Positions 1 to 7,843 of a stretch of 24,669 nucleotides of DNA are shown here, one piece after another; positions within the stretch are counted from its first letter, which is position 1, and each line of letters starts with the position of its first letter. Location: NCBI RefSeq assembly GCF_003248505.1, contig NZ_QFOA01000051.1:1-24669 (forward strand), given 5' to 3'. The DNA is from Sphingobium sp. Lineage in GTDB: Bacteria > Pseudomonadota > Alphaproteobacteria > Sphingomonadales > Sphingomonadaceae. Below the pieces are notes generated by a model. The model did not search any database, was not told where the DNA came from, and saw only the letters and a program-made list of their open reading frames with translations. The position numbers and the translations under genes were made by a program.

Positions 1-126
1 GGCGAACAACAACTGTCCGACCATATGGGCTATGTCATCCGCTATGCGGGGCCAGCCTCGCCCGCGCCCCTTACGGTCCGCCTCGCCAGCAACGACGCGC
101 GGGCCGGGCGCGGACGCGGCTTCTGA
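1..126 (+). CDS. C-terminal end of a probable endonuclease/exonuclease/phosphatase-fold protein (partial)
   Basis: Frame 1 is open from the window edge to a TGA at 124-126, giving 41 residues that start GEQQLSDHMGYVIRY and end in a Gly/Arg-rich tail. The LSDH motif followed by a short hydrophobic strand is what usually ends the endonuclease/exonuclease/phosphatase (DNase I-like) fold, where the Asp-His pair is catalytic. That assignment is an inference from one short motif. The start and most of the protein lie outside the window, so substrate and location cannot be judged. The next gene begins 44 bp downstream on the same strand. Confidence 0.45.
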   Translation, partial: GEQQLSDHMGYVIRYAGPASPAPLTVRLASNDARAGRGRGF

Positions 127-170
127 CGCGTCTTCGAACTGTCGCCTTCCCCTGCTATGGCCTGTCGTCC

Positions 171-977
171 ATGATGCTGCGCTTCCTCCTCCCGCTCGCC
201 CTTGCGACCCCGCTGGCGGCGCAGACCCCCGAGCCCGCGTCGCCGCCGCCCGCGCCGGTCAGCCTGCGCCTGTCCGCGCCCGAAGCGCATCAGGGTGCGG
301 CGTCGGACGGCACCTATGTCTATGCGATCGACAATGACCGCATCGGCAAATACCGCATCGCAGACGGGGCGCGCGTCGCGGGCTGGCAGGGCGAACGCCG
401 CCTCTTCCCGCATATGAACAGCTGCACCGTCGCGGGGAAGGAACTGGTCTGCGCCGCGTCCAACTATCCCGCCGTGCCGCAGACGAGCGCGGTCGAATTT
501 TTCGACACCGCGACCCTGCGCCATGTTCGCACGGTCAGCCTCGGGTTCGGTCCGGGTTCGCTCACCGCGATGGATCGCCATGGCGGCAAATGGTGGGCGG
601 TGTTCGCCAACTATGCGGGCAAGGGCGGGGAACCGGGACGCGACACGCACTACACTCTGCTCGTGCGGATGGACGACGCCTTCCGGCAGGAAGCGGCGTG
701 GACCTTCCCGGCACAGGTGCTGGATCGCTTCGCCCCGTTCAGCTGCTCTGGCCTCAGCTGGAGCAACGACGGGCGGCTCTACGTCACCGGCCACGACCGC
801 CCGGAAATGTACGAAGTCGCGCTGCCGGACGCGGGATCGCAGCTTGAACTGCGGCGCGTGATCGGCATCGCCTCGCCCGGGCAGGCGATCGACTGGGACC
901 CGGTTGTGCCGGGGCGGCTCTGGTCCATCGACCGCGCGAAGACGGACATGGTGGCGAGCGCGATCCCCCCGAACTGA
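171..977 (+). CDS. Secreted propeller-like protein of unknown function
   Basis: The 268-residue protein starts with a short signal peptide (about residues 1-17, MMLRFLLPLALATPLAA), so it is probably periplasmic. A Pro/Ala linker follows, then repeated blade-like strands such as DGTYVYAIDNDRIGKYRIADG, the region near LSWSNDGRLYVTGHD, and a final segment ending in GRLWSIDRAKTDM. These resemble a beta-propeller with few or degenerate blades. I do not recognise a named family or catalytic residues. ATG codons at 171 and 174 are both possible starts, and neither has a clear Shine-Dalgarno sequence. It ends 6 bp from the convergent sulfurtransferase gene. The reading frame has normal codon bias and the shadow frames do not. 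Certain as a gene, uncertain in function. Confidence 0.8.
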   Translation: MMLRFLLPLALATPLAAQTPEPASPPPAPVSLRLSAPEAHQGAASDGTYVYAIDNDRIGKYRIADGARVAGWQGERRLFPHMNSCTVAGKELVCAASNYPAVPQTSAVEFFDTATLRHVRTVSLGFGPGSLTAMDRHGGKWWAVFANYAGKGGEPGRDTHYTLLVRMDDAFRQEAAWTFPAQVLDRFAPFSCSGLSWSNDGRLYVTGHDRPEMYEVALPDAGSQLELRRVIGIASPGQAIDWDPVVPGRLWSIDRAKTDMVASAIPPN

Positions 978-983
978 CCCGGC

Positions 984-1412
984 TTACTGGGGTTTGAGCG
1001 TGTCCATGATCTGTCGCACGGGCGCGATGTCGTAGCCGGCCGTCGCCGCCTGCGCCGCCAGCACGTCGGGATGGTCGCCCGCCCGTGCGCGGGTCAGCGC
1101 CCACAGCAGCGTGCTGCGCGTCCCCGAACGGCAATAGGCGAGCATCCTGCCCCCTTCGGCCTGTTCCAGCGCGCCCGCCATCCCGTCCAGCTGCCAGGGC
1201 GCAAAGCCGCCGTGCGACACAGGCACCGCGACATAGGCGATCCCCGCTTCCTTCGCCGCCGCCTCGATCGCCGCGCCGTTGACCTGTCCCGGCTCTTCGT
1301 CGTCGGGGCGATTGTTGACGATGACGGTCACGCCCTGCGCCTTCGCCTCGGCCACGTCCGCGACGCTGATCTGCGGGGACACGAGCAGGCGGTCGGTGAT
1401 CTTGCGGAACAT
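984..1412 (-). CDS. TIGR01244/DUF442-type rhodanese-like sulfurtransferase
   Basis: This 142-residue protein begins MFRKITDRLLVSPQISVADV, the typical start of the TIGR01244/DUF442 family, and carries NNRPDDE and the P-loop-like active site YCRSGTRST with a single nucleophilic Cys. The fold is related to dual-specificity phosphatases and rhodaneses. Family members are linked to persulfide and sulfide handling, and are sometimes fused to a beta-lactamase-like (Blh/ETHE1-like) domain, which is absent here. I chose the ATG at 1410-1412 because AGGAG lies about 9 nt upstream. The longer in-frame extension to 1481 has no homology-like content. A 16-bp palindrome lies about 80 bp upstream and is a likely operator. 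The exact substrate is unknown. Confidence 0.88.
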   Translation of the reverse strand: MFRKITDRLLVSPQISVADVAEAKAQGVTVIVNNRPDDEEPGQVNGAAIEAAAKEAGIAYVAVPVSHGGFAPWQLDGMAGALEQAEGGRMLAYCRSGTRSTLLWALTRARAGDHPDVLAAQAATAGYDIAPVRQIMDTLKPQ

Positions 1413-1490
1413 GATGGCTTCTCCTTTTCCGGGCGATCCCATGCGCCCCCGGCCCGCGCATTTCAAGACGGGAGGCCGCATATCCTATGC

Positions 1491-1506
1491 TTAGTTAGCT
1501 AACTAA
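1491..1506. promoter_or_regulatory. Perfect 16-bp AT-rich palindrome, probable operator
   Basis: TTAGTTAGCTAACTAA reads identically on both strands and stands out in the surrounding high-GC DNA. It lies in the 145-bp gap between the recQ stop and the sulfurtransferase start, about 80 bp upstream of that start. This is where a dimeric repressor (MarR, TetR or ArsR type) would bind. No regulator gene is adjacent, so the binding protein is unknown. I could not place a convincing -35/-10 pair. Confidence 0.55.
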
Positions 1507-1557
1507 CGATACCGCGCGCAAATGTCGTTCGATTGTCTACTTCGCTGTCTCTTTATC

Positions 1558-3330
1558 TCACAAAAAGGGCCGGATCGCCGCCAGGAAAGCGTCGCCATAG
1601 GCATCCAGCTTCTTCTGCCCGATGCCGCTGATATGGCTCATGTCCCGGATCGAGGAAGGCCGCTGCTCGGCCATTTCGCGCAGGGTCGAATCGTGGAAGA
1701 TGACATAGGGCGGCACCCCCTGTTCCTGCGCCAGTTCGCGGCGGCAGGCGCGCAAGGCGTGGAACAGCGGGTCGCCCACCGGATTGGCTTCCGCCGCGCC
1801 GCGCGCATTGCGCCGCCCCCGCGCGCGCTTGGGCGGCATGAGGATGCGCACCTCCTCCTCCCCGCGCAGGATCGGGCGGGCATGCGGCCCCAGCATCAGC
1901 CCGCCATGCTCCGTCGTCTCCAGCGCGTCCCGCACCAGCAGCGCGCGCTGCACCGGGCGCAGCAGCGCCGCCTCTTCGCCGATAACGATCCCGTGGACGC
2001 TGATGCGGTCATGCCCCCGCTCGCGCACCTTGTCGTTGGGCGCGCCGGTCAGCACCGCCTCGATATGCCCCGCGCCGAAACTCTGCCCGGTGCGATAGAC
2101 CGCCGACAGATATTTCCGCGCCGTCTGCGTCGCATCGACGCTGGCGGGCGGCGACAGGCAATTGTCGCAATTGCCGCAGGTCGGCTGCGGGTCCTCCCCG
2201 AAATGGCGCAGCAGGATGGCCCGCCTGCACGTCGCCGTTTCGACCAGGGCGCCCAGCGCCGCGATCCGCGCCCGCTCCCCCTGCTGGCGCGCGGGTTCCA
2301 GCTCGGCGATCCGCATCCGCGCCCGCGCGAAATCCTCCGCCCCCCAGAACAGGTGCGCGACCGCCGGTTCGCCGTCGCGTCCCGCCCGGCCCGATTCCTG
2401 GTAATAGCCCTCGATCGACTTGGGCAGCCCGGCATGAGCGACGAAGCGCACGTCCGGCTTGTCGATCCCCATGCCGAACGCGACGGTGGCGACCATCACC
2501 ATATCCTCGCTGGCGATGAAGGCGCTCTGGTTCGCGGCGCGTTGCTTGGGGTCCATGCCTGCATGATAGGCGCGCACCGCTCGCCCGCCCCGCCCCAGCG
2601 TCTCGGCCAGCTTCTCCGTCGCCGCCCGGGTCTGCGCATAGACGACGCCCGGCCCCGGTTCGGCCGCCAGCAGGTCGGCGAGCTGCCGGGTCAGGCCCTC
2701 GCGCGGATGGACGGCGTAGCGGATGTTGGGCCGGTCGAACCCCGCGATGATCAGCCCGTCGTCCGGGATGCCGAGCTGGACCAGAATGTCCCGCCGCGTA
2801 TGCGCGTCCGCCGTCGCCGTCAGCGCAAGGCGCGGCACCTGCGGAAATTCGTCCAGCAACGGGCGCAGCAACCGATAGTCGGGGCGGAAGTCGTGCCCCC
2901 ATTCCGAAACGCAATGCGCTTCGTCGATGGCGAAGAGCGCGATCTTCGCAGACCGCAGCAGGCTCCTGAACCCCTCTCCGCTCGCCCGCTCCGGCGCGAC
3001 ATAAAGCAGGTCGAGGTCGCCGCCGCGCAGCCGGTCCTGCGTCTCGCGCCAGTCGGCGTCCACGCTGGTCAGGCTGGCGGCCCGGATGCCCACCGCCTGC
3101 GCCGCGCGCAGCTGGTCGTGCATCAGCGCGATGAGCGGCGACACCACGACGCAGCATCCATCGAGCGCCACGGCGGGCAACTGGTAGCAGAGTGACTTGC
3201 CCGCACCCGTCGGCATGATCGCCAACGTCGGCTGCCCCGCCATGACGCGGCTGACCACCTGTTCCTGCACCCCGCGAAAGCCGGTGAAGCCGAAAATATC
3301 GTGGAGAAGCGTGGGGATGTCGCGCGGCAT
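1558..3330 (-). CDS. recQ: ATP-dependent DNA helicase RecQ
   Basis: The 590-residue protein has the full RecQ layout. Motif 0 is GFRGVQEQVV (18-27), Walker A is MPTGAGKS (39-46), and the DEAH box AIDEAHCVSEWGHDFRPD (134-151) leads into the RecQ aromatic-rich loop. Motif VI is QESGRAGRDG (311-320). The zinc-binding Cys residues are C368, C385, C388 and C391. A single HRDC domain occupies roughly 515-590 (TLREMAEQRPSS, SGIGQKKLDAYG). RecQ is a 3'-5' helicase that processes stalled forks and recombination intermediates. Length and domains are normal, and no truncation is seen. The nearest upstream gene on the strand is 62 bp away, so a separate promoter or read-through are both possible. Confidence 0.98.
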   Translation of the reverse strand: MPRDIPTLLHDIFGFTGFRGVQEQVVSRVMAGQPTLAIMPTGAGKSLCYQLPAVALDGCCVVVSPLIALMHDQLRAAQAVGIRAASLTSVDADWRETQDRLRGGDLDLLYVAPERASGEGFRSLLRSAKIALFAIDEAHCVSEWGHDFRPDYRLLRPLLDEFPQVPRLALTATADAHTRRDILVQLGIPDDGLIIAGFDRPNIRYAVHPREGLTRQLADLLAAEPGPGVVYAQTRAATEKLAETLGRGGRAVRAYHAGMDPKQRAANQSAFIASEDMVMVATVAFGMGIDKPDVRFVAHAGLPKSIEGYYQESGRAGRDGEPAVAHLFWGAEDFARARMRIAELEPARQQGERARIAALGALVETATCRRAILLRHFGEDPQPTCGNCDNCLSPPASVDATQTARKYLSAVYRTGQSFGAGHIEAVLTGAPNDKVRERGHDRISVHGIVIGEEAALLRPVQRALLVRDALETTEHGGLMLGPHARPILRGEEEVRILMPPKRARGRRNARGAAEANPVGDPLFHALRACRRELAQEQGVPPYVIFHDSTLREMAEQRPSSIRDMSHISGIGQKKLDAYGDAFLAAIRPFL

Positions 3331-3392
3331 GGCCGTGCCTTAGCCGCCCGCGCGCGCCGGGGCCACCCGCCAACCCGTCAAATTGCGTCGGC

Positions 3393-3722
3393 TTAGTCCG
3401 CCGGATCGAGCAGGCAGCCCCAGCCCGGCTTGAAACGCGCCGTCCTGTGGCTGAGCAACGGCACGCTGGCCCGCACCGCGCGCTCTTCGGGCAGGTCCTC
3501 CAACCGCACCATCGCCATGCCCGGCTCCTTGTCGCCGGTGCAGCTTGCCATCGCCCGACCCTCGACATAGCGGCACGAACAGCCGATCCGTGCACCGTAT
3601 GCCGCGCCGAGCTGCGCCCGCGCGGTCAGCGTCGGGCCTGCGCAGGCGAGCAGCCCGAACAGGACGAGGACGAGCAGCGCCGCCCCGATCCACCATGTGC
3701 GTTTCGCCCTCATGGCGTTCAT
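3393..3722 (-). CDS. Small Cys-containing lipoprotein or membrane-anchored protein, unknown function
   Basis: The product is 109 residues starting MNAMRAKRTWWIGAALL, with one hydrophobic segment at about 10-27. The segment ends LFGLLAC, a passable lipobox that would make C27 the lipidated residue; otherwise it is a simple N-terminal anchor. The exported part has C48 and C50 (GCSCRY), C61 and C103 (WGCLL), which could form two disulfides. The ATG at 3720-3722 is preceded 7-8 nt upstream by AGGA within a 17-bp tandem repeat; a second ATG lies at 3713. It is divergent from an exported serine hydrolase, which hints at a shared envelope role. I do not recognise the family. Confidence 0.72.
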   Translation of the reverse strand: MNAMRAKRTWWIGAALLVLVLFGLLACAGPTLTARAQLGAAYGARIGCSCRYVEGRAMASCTGDKEPGMAMVRLEDLPEERAVRASVPLLSHRTARFKPGWGCLLDPAD

Positions 3723-3723
3723 T

Positions 3724-3757
3724 CCCGCTATCCTGTCTGGCCCGCTATCCTGTATGG
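3724..3757. repeat. 17-bp tandem repeat in a divergent promoter region
   Basis: Two adjacent copies of CCCGCTATCCTGTNTGG (3724-3740 and 3741-3757) differ at one base only. They fill most of the 45-bp gap between the divergent small lipoprotein and serine hydrolase genes. On the minus strand each copy holds ACAGGAT, and the nearer copy supplies the lipoprotein gene's ribosome binding site. On the plus strand each copy holds TATCCT, which could act as a -10 element. The duplication is a direct observation; its role is inference. Confidence 0.8.
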
Positions 3758-3767
3758 GCGCCGGCTT

Positions 3768-4889
3768 ATGCAGATCGACAGCCGAATCGTAAAGCGCCTT
3801 GGCATCGCCGCCACCCTGATCGCGACGCTCGCGGTGGGAACGCTGGCGGGGCGCGCCCAGCAGCCGGAGCCGCTCTACCGCGTGTCGAGCAAGGCGGTCG
3901 TGTCCGATTCGGCGCTGCGCGGCGCGATCGACCCGCTGTTCGACGATAGTGCCATGGGCGAAACCCGCGCGCTGCTGGTGATGCGCGACGGCGAAGTCAT
4001 CGCCGAACGCTATGCGCCGGGCTTTGGCCCCGACACCAAATTGCTGTCCTGGTCGATGGGGAAGAGCGTGACGGCGGCTCTGGTCGGCCTGATGGTCGCC
4101 GACGGACGGCTCGCGATCGACGCGCCGGTGCCGGTCCCCGCCTGGAGCCAGCCGGGCGACCCGCGCGGCGCGATCACGCTGCGGCAATTGCTGACGATGA
4201 CGTCGGGCCTCGACCATGTCGAAGATGGCGAGCCGGTGACGGACGGCGACACGGTGCGGATGCTCTTCATGGACGGGGCGCGCGACATGGCAGGATTTGC
4301 CGAGGCCAAGCCGCTGGCGAACGATCCGGGATCGACCTTCGCCTATTCGACCGGCAGCACGCTCATCCTCGCCGACCTCATGACGCGGATGCTGACCGAC
4401 AGCGACGATCCGGACATTCGGCGACGGGCGATGCAGGCCTTCATCGACGGGCGGCTGAAGGCTCCGGGCCAGTTGCCGAGCCTCACGGTCGAATATGATG
4501 CGCGCGGCACGATGATCGGCGGCAGCATGATGCACATGACCGCACGCGACTACGGTCGCTTCGGCGAACTGCTGCGCAGGCGCGGGCGCGGGCCGACCGG
4601 GCACCAGATCCTGCCGGAAAAATGGATCGACCTGATGACCACGCCCTCGCGCCGCAATCCGGCCTACGGCCTCCATGTGTGGCTCAACCGGGACGGGCCG
4701 CACAGCGCGCTGATGCCGGGTCAGGCACCGACCAGCCTGTTCGGCTGCGTCGGGCATGGCGGGCAATATATCCTCATCTCCCCGTCCCAGCGGCTGACCG
4801 TCGTGCGCATCGGCATGTCGCCCAGGAAGGAACAGCGGCAGGCAGTGCGCGGTGCACTGGCAAAGCTCGTCGGCCTGTTTCCGGGCTAG
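3768..4889 (+). CDS. Exported SxxK serine hydrolase, class C beta-lactamase / 6-aminohexanoate-dimer hydrolase fold
   Basis: The 373-residue protein has an N-terminal hydrophobic signal or anchor (about 9-28, ending AGRAQQ). Its catalytic triplet is that of the beta-lactamase/DD-peptidase superfamily: S96-M-G-K99, the Tyr motif Y193-S-T, and H330-G-G in place of KTG. LRQLLTMTSGL (139-149) is typical of the esterase and NylB-like branch. Likely activities are esterase, amidase or peptidase in the periplasm; resistance to beta-lactams should not be assumed. The ATG at 3768 is the first usable start in frame and lacks a Shine-Dalgarno sequence, so a near-leaderless transcript is possible. Its stop codon overlaps the convergent phzF-like stop in the bases CTAG. 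Confidence 0.9.
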   Translation: MQIDSRIVKRLGIAATLIATLAVGTLAGRAQQPEPLYRVSSKAVVSDSALRGAIDPLFDDSAMGETRALLVMRDGEVIAERYAPGFGPDTKLLSWSMGKSVTAALVGLMVADGRLAIDAPVPVPAWSQPGDPRGAITLRQLLTMTSGLDHVEDGEPVTDGDTVRMLFMDGARDMAGFAEAKPLANDPGSTFAYSTGSTLILADLMTRMLTDSDDPDIRRRAMQAFIDGRLKAPGQLPSLTVEYDARGTMIGGSMMHMTARDYGRFGELLRRRGRGPTGHQILPEKWIDLMTTPSRRNPAYGLHVWLNRDGPHSALMPGQAPTSLFGCVGHGGQYILISPSQRLTVVRIGMSPRKEQRQAVRGALAKLVGLFPG

Positions 4890-5671
4890 ATCAGGAATCG
4901 CCCCTCGATCACCGTGCGACACTGGCCGGTCAGGACGGCACGGTCCCCGTCCAGCCGACAGCCAATCCGCCCGCCCCGCGCCGACGCCTGAAAGGCGCTG
5001 AACGCGCTCCGCCCCAGGCGTTCCGCCCAGAAGGGAGTGAGGAGGCAATGGGCCGATCCGGTCACGGGATCTTCGTCCACGCCGCCGCCCGGCACGAACA
5101 CGCGGCTGACGATATCGCTGTCCGTCCCCGGCGCGGTGGCGATCAGCATCACGTCGCCCTGTCGCTTCAGCGCCGCGAAGTCGGGCGCCAGCGCCTGCAC
5201 CGCCGCCTCGTCCGGGAACAGGAACAGGCTATAGCCCCCCTCGCGCCAGAAGGACGCGACCGGCGCGCCGCCCAGCCCCGCCGCCAGATCGGGCAACGGC
5301 CTGTCTTCCATCGTCCAGGCAGGCAGAGACAGCGCATAGCCATCGTCCTGGCGGCTGACCGTCAACACGCCTGCATGGCGCGTGCGAAAGCGGATTGCGT
5401 TCCCCTCCATCAGCACATGCCCGCTGGCGAGCGTCGCATGGCCGCACAGCTTGACCTCCACCGTCGGCGTGAACCAGCGCAGCGCATAGTCGGCTTCGGG
5501 ATCTTCCGGCGTCGGCACGGTAAAGGCGGTTTCGGAAAGATTATTCTCGCCTGCGATGGCCTGAAGCGTCGCATCGTCCAGCCAGCCGTCGAGCGGCATG
5601 ACGGCGGCGGGATTGCCGGTGAAGGGCGCGTCGGCGAACGCATCGACCTGGGTGAAGGGAATGGATGGCAT
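4886..5671 (-). CDS. PhzF family isomerase/epimerase-like protein
   Basis: The 261-residue protein opens with IPFTQVDAFADAPFTGNPAAV, the standard PhzF-family start. It carries the catalytic-type Glu in NNLSETAF (E47), KLCGHATLASGHV (74-86), and the second-half motif DEDPVTGSAHCLL (199-211). The family has two diaminopimelate-epimerase-like halves and includes PhzF from phenazine synthesis, but most members act on unknown small metabolites, and nothing nearby suggests phenazine synthesis. The start at 5669-5671 fits homologous starts. The open frame upstream to 5788 is Gly/Arg-rich and looks non-coding. It converges with the serine hydrolase gene, the two stops sharing CTAG. Confidence 0.93.
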   Translation of the reverse strand: MPSIPFTQVDAFADAPFTGNPAAVMPLDGWLDDATLQAIAGENNLSETAFTVPTPEDPEADYALRWFTPTVEVKLCGHATLASGHVLMEGNAIRFRTRHAGVLTVSRQDDGYALSLPAWTMEDRPLPDLAAGLGGAPVASFWREGGYSLFLFPDEAAVQALAPDFAALKRQGDVMLIATAPGTDSDIVSRVFVPGGGVDEDPVTGSAHCLLTPFWAERLGRSAFSAFQASARGGRIGCRLDGDRAVLTGQCRTVIEGRFLI

Positions 5672-5957
5672 GGCGAGCGTCCCTGTGCTGCTGTCCCGCG
5701 CTGATGCCGCACCCGCCCCGCGACCGACAGGGCCACATCGCCCGCAAAGGCCGGGACCATCGGCAAAAGGGGCCAGCCCCCGTGACAAGGACCGGCCCCT
5801 CGATGCGGCGTTCAGGGGACGCTTTGACCGTCAATCCGCGCGCTGCGCGCTGACGCTCCCCAAGCTTACGCTCTGCCGCACGCCCACCCGCGGGCGTTGA
5901 AGGTCATCGTATCGCAACCACCCCCGAGTCGTCTTGCGCGTTCGACGCGGCAACGCG
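5672..5957. other. 286-bp spacer between aroC and the phzF-like gene
   Basis: No convincing gene or RNA family is visible here. It holds a short inverted repeat TTGACCGTCAA (5824-5834), a 5-bp stem around 5838-5850, and GACGCG-GCAA-CGCGTC at 5944-5959. The last overlaps the aroC stop and could help end that transcript. I looked for SRP RNA, tmRNA and tRNA signatures and saw none. The phzF-like promoter should lie here but has no clear -10 box. Confidence 0.5.
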
Positions 5958-7040
5958 TCACTTCGCCGCGTCAGTCCCGCATTGGGCGCGGTGAAGCAGC
6001 TTCTGGTCGGCCAGCACCAGCGCCATCATCGCCTCGACCACGGGCACGCCGCGAATGCCGACGCACGGATCGTGCCGCCCCTTGGTGACGATATCGGACG
6101 CCTGACCTTCACGCGTCACCGTTTCGACGGGGATCAGGATCGAACTGGTCGGCTTGAAGGCGACGCGCAACTTGATCGGCTGCCCGGTCGATATGCCGCC
6201 CGCGATACCGCCGGCATGGTTGGCGAGGAAGGTCGGGCCATCCGCGCCCGGCCGCATCGGATCGGCATTCTGCTCGCCGCGCAGCCGCGCTGCGGCAAAG
6301 CCGTCGCCGATCTCGACCCCTTTGACCGCATTGATGCTCATCATCGCGCTCGCCAGTTCGCTGTCGAGCTTGGCATAGAGCGGCGCCCCCCAGCCTGCAG
6401 GAACGCCCGAGGCGACGCATTCGACCACCGCGCCGAGCGACGATCCGTCGAGCCGCGCCGCGTCGACCAGCCCCTCCCATCGCCGCGCAGCGCCAGGGTC
6501 CGGGCAGAAGAAGGGGTTTTGGGCGATATAGGCGGGATCGAAATGGGCAAAGTCGATGGCATCGCCGCCGATCTCGCTCACATAGGCAAAGATATCGACG
6601 TCCGGGATCACCGCCCGCGCCACCGCGCCTGCGGCCACCCGGCTCGCCGTTTCGCGCGCCGACGACCGCCCGCCGCCGCGATAGTCGCGAAAGCCGTATT
6701 TGGCGTCATAGGCATAGTCGGCATGACCGGGACGATAGGCCTTGGCGACCTCCGAATAATCCTTCGACCGCTGATCGGTATTCTCGATCATCAGGCTGAT
6801 CGGCGTGCCGGTCGTCTTCCCTTCGAACACGCCCGAAAGGATGCGCACTTCGTCCGCTTCGCGCCGCTGGGTCGTGAACTTCGACGTGCCGGGCTTGCGC
6901 AGGTCGAGCCAGGGTTGGATATCCGCTTCGCTCAGCGGCAACCCCGGCGGACAGCCGTCGACCACTGCCCCGATCGCGGGACCGTGGCTTTCCCCCCAGG
7001 TCGAAAAGCGAAAGACGCGGCCGAAGCTGTTGAAGCTCAT
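5958..7040 (-). CDS. aroC: Chorismate synthase
   Basis: The 360-residue enzyme converts 5-enolpyruvylshikimate-3-phosphate to chorismate using reduced FMN, the last shared step of aromatic amino-acid synthesis. It shows all three signatures: the N-terminal FSTWGESHGPAIG, the central GGGRSSARETASRVAAGA, and the C-terminal RHDPCVGIRGVPVVEAM. YRPGHADYAYDAKYG is also typical. The start MSFNSFGRVF at 7038-7040 forms an ATGA overlap with the fabI stop, so translation is probably coupled. The longer frame to 7220 is antisense noise inside fabI. It is the last gene of the dnaJ-yihY-fabI-aroC unit. Confidence 0.98.
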   Translation of the reverse strand: MSFNSFGRVFRFSTWGESHGPAIGAVVDGCPPGLPLSEADIQPWLDLRKPGTSKFTTQRREADEVRILSGVFEGKTTGTPISLMIENTDQRSKDYSEVAKAYRPGHADYAYDAKYGFRDYRGGGRSSARETASRVAAGAVARAVIPDVDIFAYVSEIGGDAIDFAHFDPAYIAQNPFFCPDPGAARRWEGLVDAARLDGSSLGAVVECVASGVPAGWGAPLYAKLDSELASAMMSINAVKGVEIGDGFAAARLRGEQNADPMRPGADGPTFLANHAGGIAGGISTGQPIKLRVAFKPTSSILIPVETVTREGQASDIVTKGRHDPCVGIRGVPVVEAMMALVLADQKLLHRAQCGTDAAK

Positions 7041-7843
7041 TTGTCGAGCGCGATATCGGGTGCGTCCTCGGCCTTCATGCCGATAACGTTGTAGCCCGCA
7101 TCGACATGGTGGATTTCGCCCGTGACACCCGCCGACAGGTCGGACAGCAGGTATAGCCCGGCCCCGCCGACATCGTCGATGGTGACGTTGCGGCGCAGCG
7201 GCGAGTTCAACTCGTTCCACTTGAGGATGTAGCGAAGGTCGCCGATGCCGCTCGCGGCCAGCGTCTTGATGGGACCTGCCGATATCGCGTTGACGCGGAT
7301 ATTTTCCGGCCCCAGGTCCATCGCCAGATATTTGACACTTGTTTCGAGCGCCGCCTTGGCAACGCCCATGACGTTGTAATGCGGAATGACCTTTTCCGCG
7401 CCGTAATAGCTCAGCGTCAGAATGCTGCCGCCTTCCGGCATCAAGGCCCGCGCCCGCTGCGTCACCGCGACGAAGCTGTAGGCCGACACGTTCATCGTCA
7501 GCAGGAAATTATCGAGGCTGGTGTCGACATAGAGACCGCGCAGTTCGTTCTTGTCGGAAAAGCCGATGGCGTGAACGACGAAGTCGAGCCCGCCCCAACG
7601 GCTTTCGATCTGCGCGAACGCTGCGTCCAGATGCGCCATGTCGGTCACGTCGCAGTCGATCAGAAAGTCCGAACCCAGTTGCTCGGCCAACGGCTTTACG
7701 CGCTTGGCCAGCGCTTCGCCCTGATAGGAGAAGGCTAGTTCCGCCCCCTGCGCATGCAACTGCTTGGCGATGCCCCAGGCAAGCGACTTGTCGTTCGCCA
7801 GCCCCATGATGAGGCCGCGCTTTCCTGCCATCAAGCCTGTCAT
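7037..7843 (-). CDS. fabI: Enoyl-[acyl-carrier-protein] reductase (NADH), FabI
   Basis: The 268-residue short-chain dehydrogenase-type protein carries out the last reduction in fatty-acid elongation. It starts MTGLMAGKRGLIMGLANDKSLAWGIA, the FabI form of the nucleotide-binding motif. It has HAIGFSDKNELRG, where FabI proteins form the substrate and triclosan pocket. The catalytic Tyr-x6-Lys is in SYYGAEKVIPHYNVMGVAKA, followed by NAISAGPIKTLAASGI. Its ATG overlaps the yihY-like stop as ATGA, and its own stop overlaps the aroC start in the same way. Operon membership behind dnaJ suggests that some of its transcription rises under heat shock; this is inference. Confidence 0.98.
   Translation of the reverse strand: MTGLMAGKRGLIMGLANDKSLAWGIAKQLHAQGAELAFSYQGEALAKRVKPLAEQLGSDFLIDCDVTDMAHLDAAFAQIESRWGGLDFVVHAIGFSDKNELRGLYVDTSLDNFLLTMNVSAYSFVAVTQRARALMPEGGSILTLSYYGAEKVIPHYNVMGVAKAALETSVKYLAMDLGPENIRVNAISAGPIKTLAASGIGDLRYILKWNELNSPLRRNVTIDDVGGAGLYLLSDLSAGVTGEIHHVDAGYNVIGMKAEDAPDIALDK

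Noticed and set aside
1522..3195. 557-residue open frame opposite recQ
   Set aside because: It lies entirely antisense to a complete RecQ with all motifs. The translation is Arg/His/Gln-rich with no domain pattern, as expected for shadow frames in GC-rich DNA.
3768..4889. Calling the SxxK hydrolase an AmpC-type resistance gene
   Set aside because: The motifs are shared by esterases, peptidases and NylB-like amidases, and KTG is replaced by HGG. Nothing points to beta-lactam hydrolysis.
3393..5048. 551-residue minus-strand frame running from the serine hydrolase region into the small lipoprotein
   Set aside because: Only its last 109 codons look like a protein. The rest is antisense to the catalytic motifs of the serine hydrolase.
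4886..5671. Phenazine biosynthesis gene cluster around the phzF-like gene
   Set aside because: No other phz genes are near, and PhzF-like proteins are widespread in bacteria without phenazines.
5672..5957. Possible structured RNA (SRP RNA or tmRNA) in the GC-rich spacer
   Set aside because: None of the conserved SRP RNA loop bases or tmRNA/tRNA-like ends are present; only short stems are seen.
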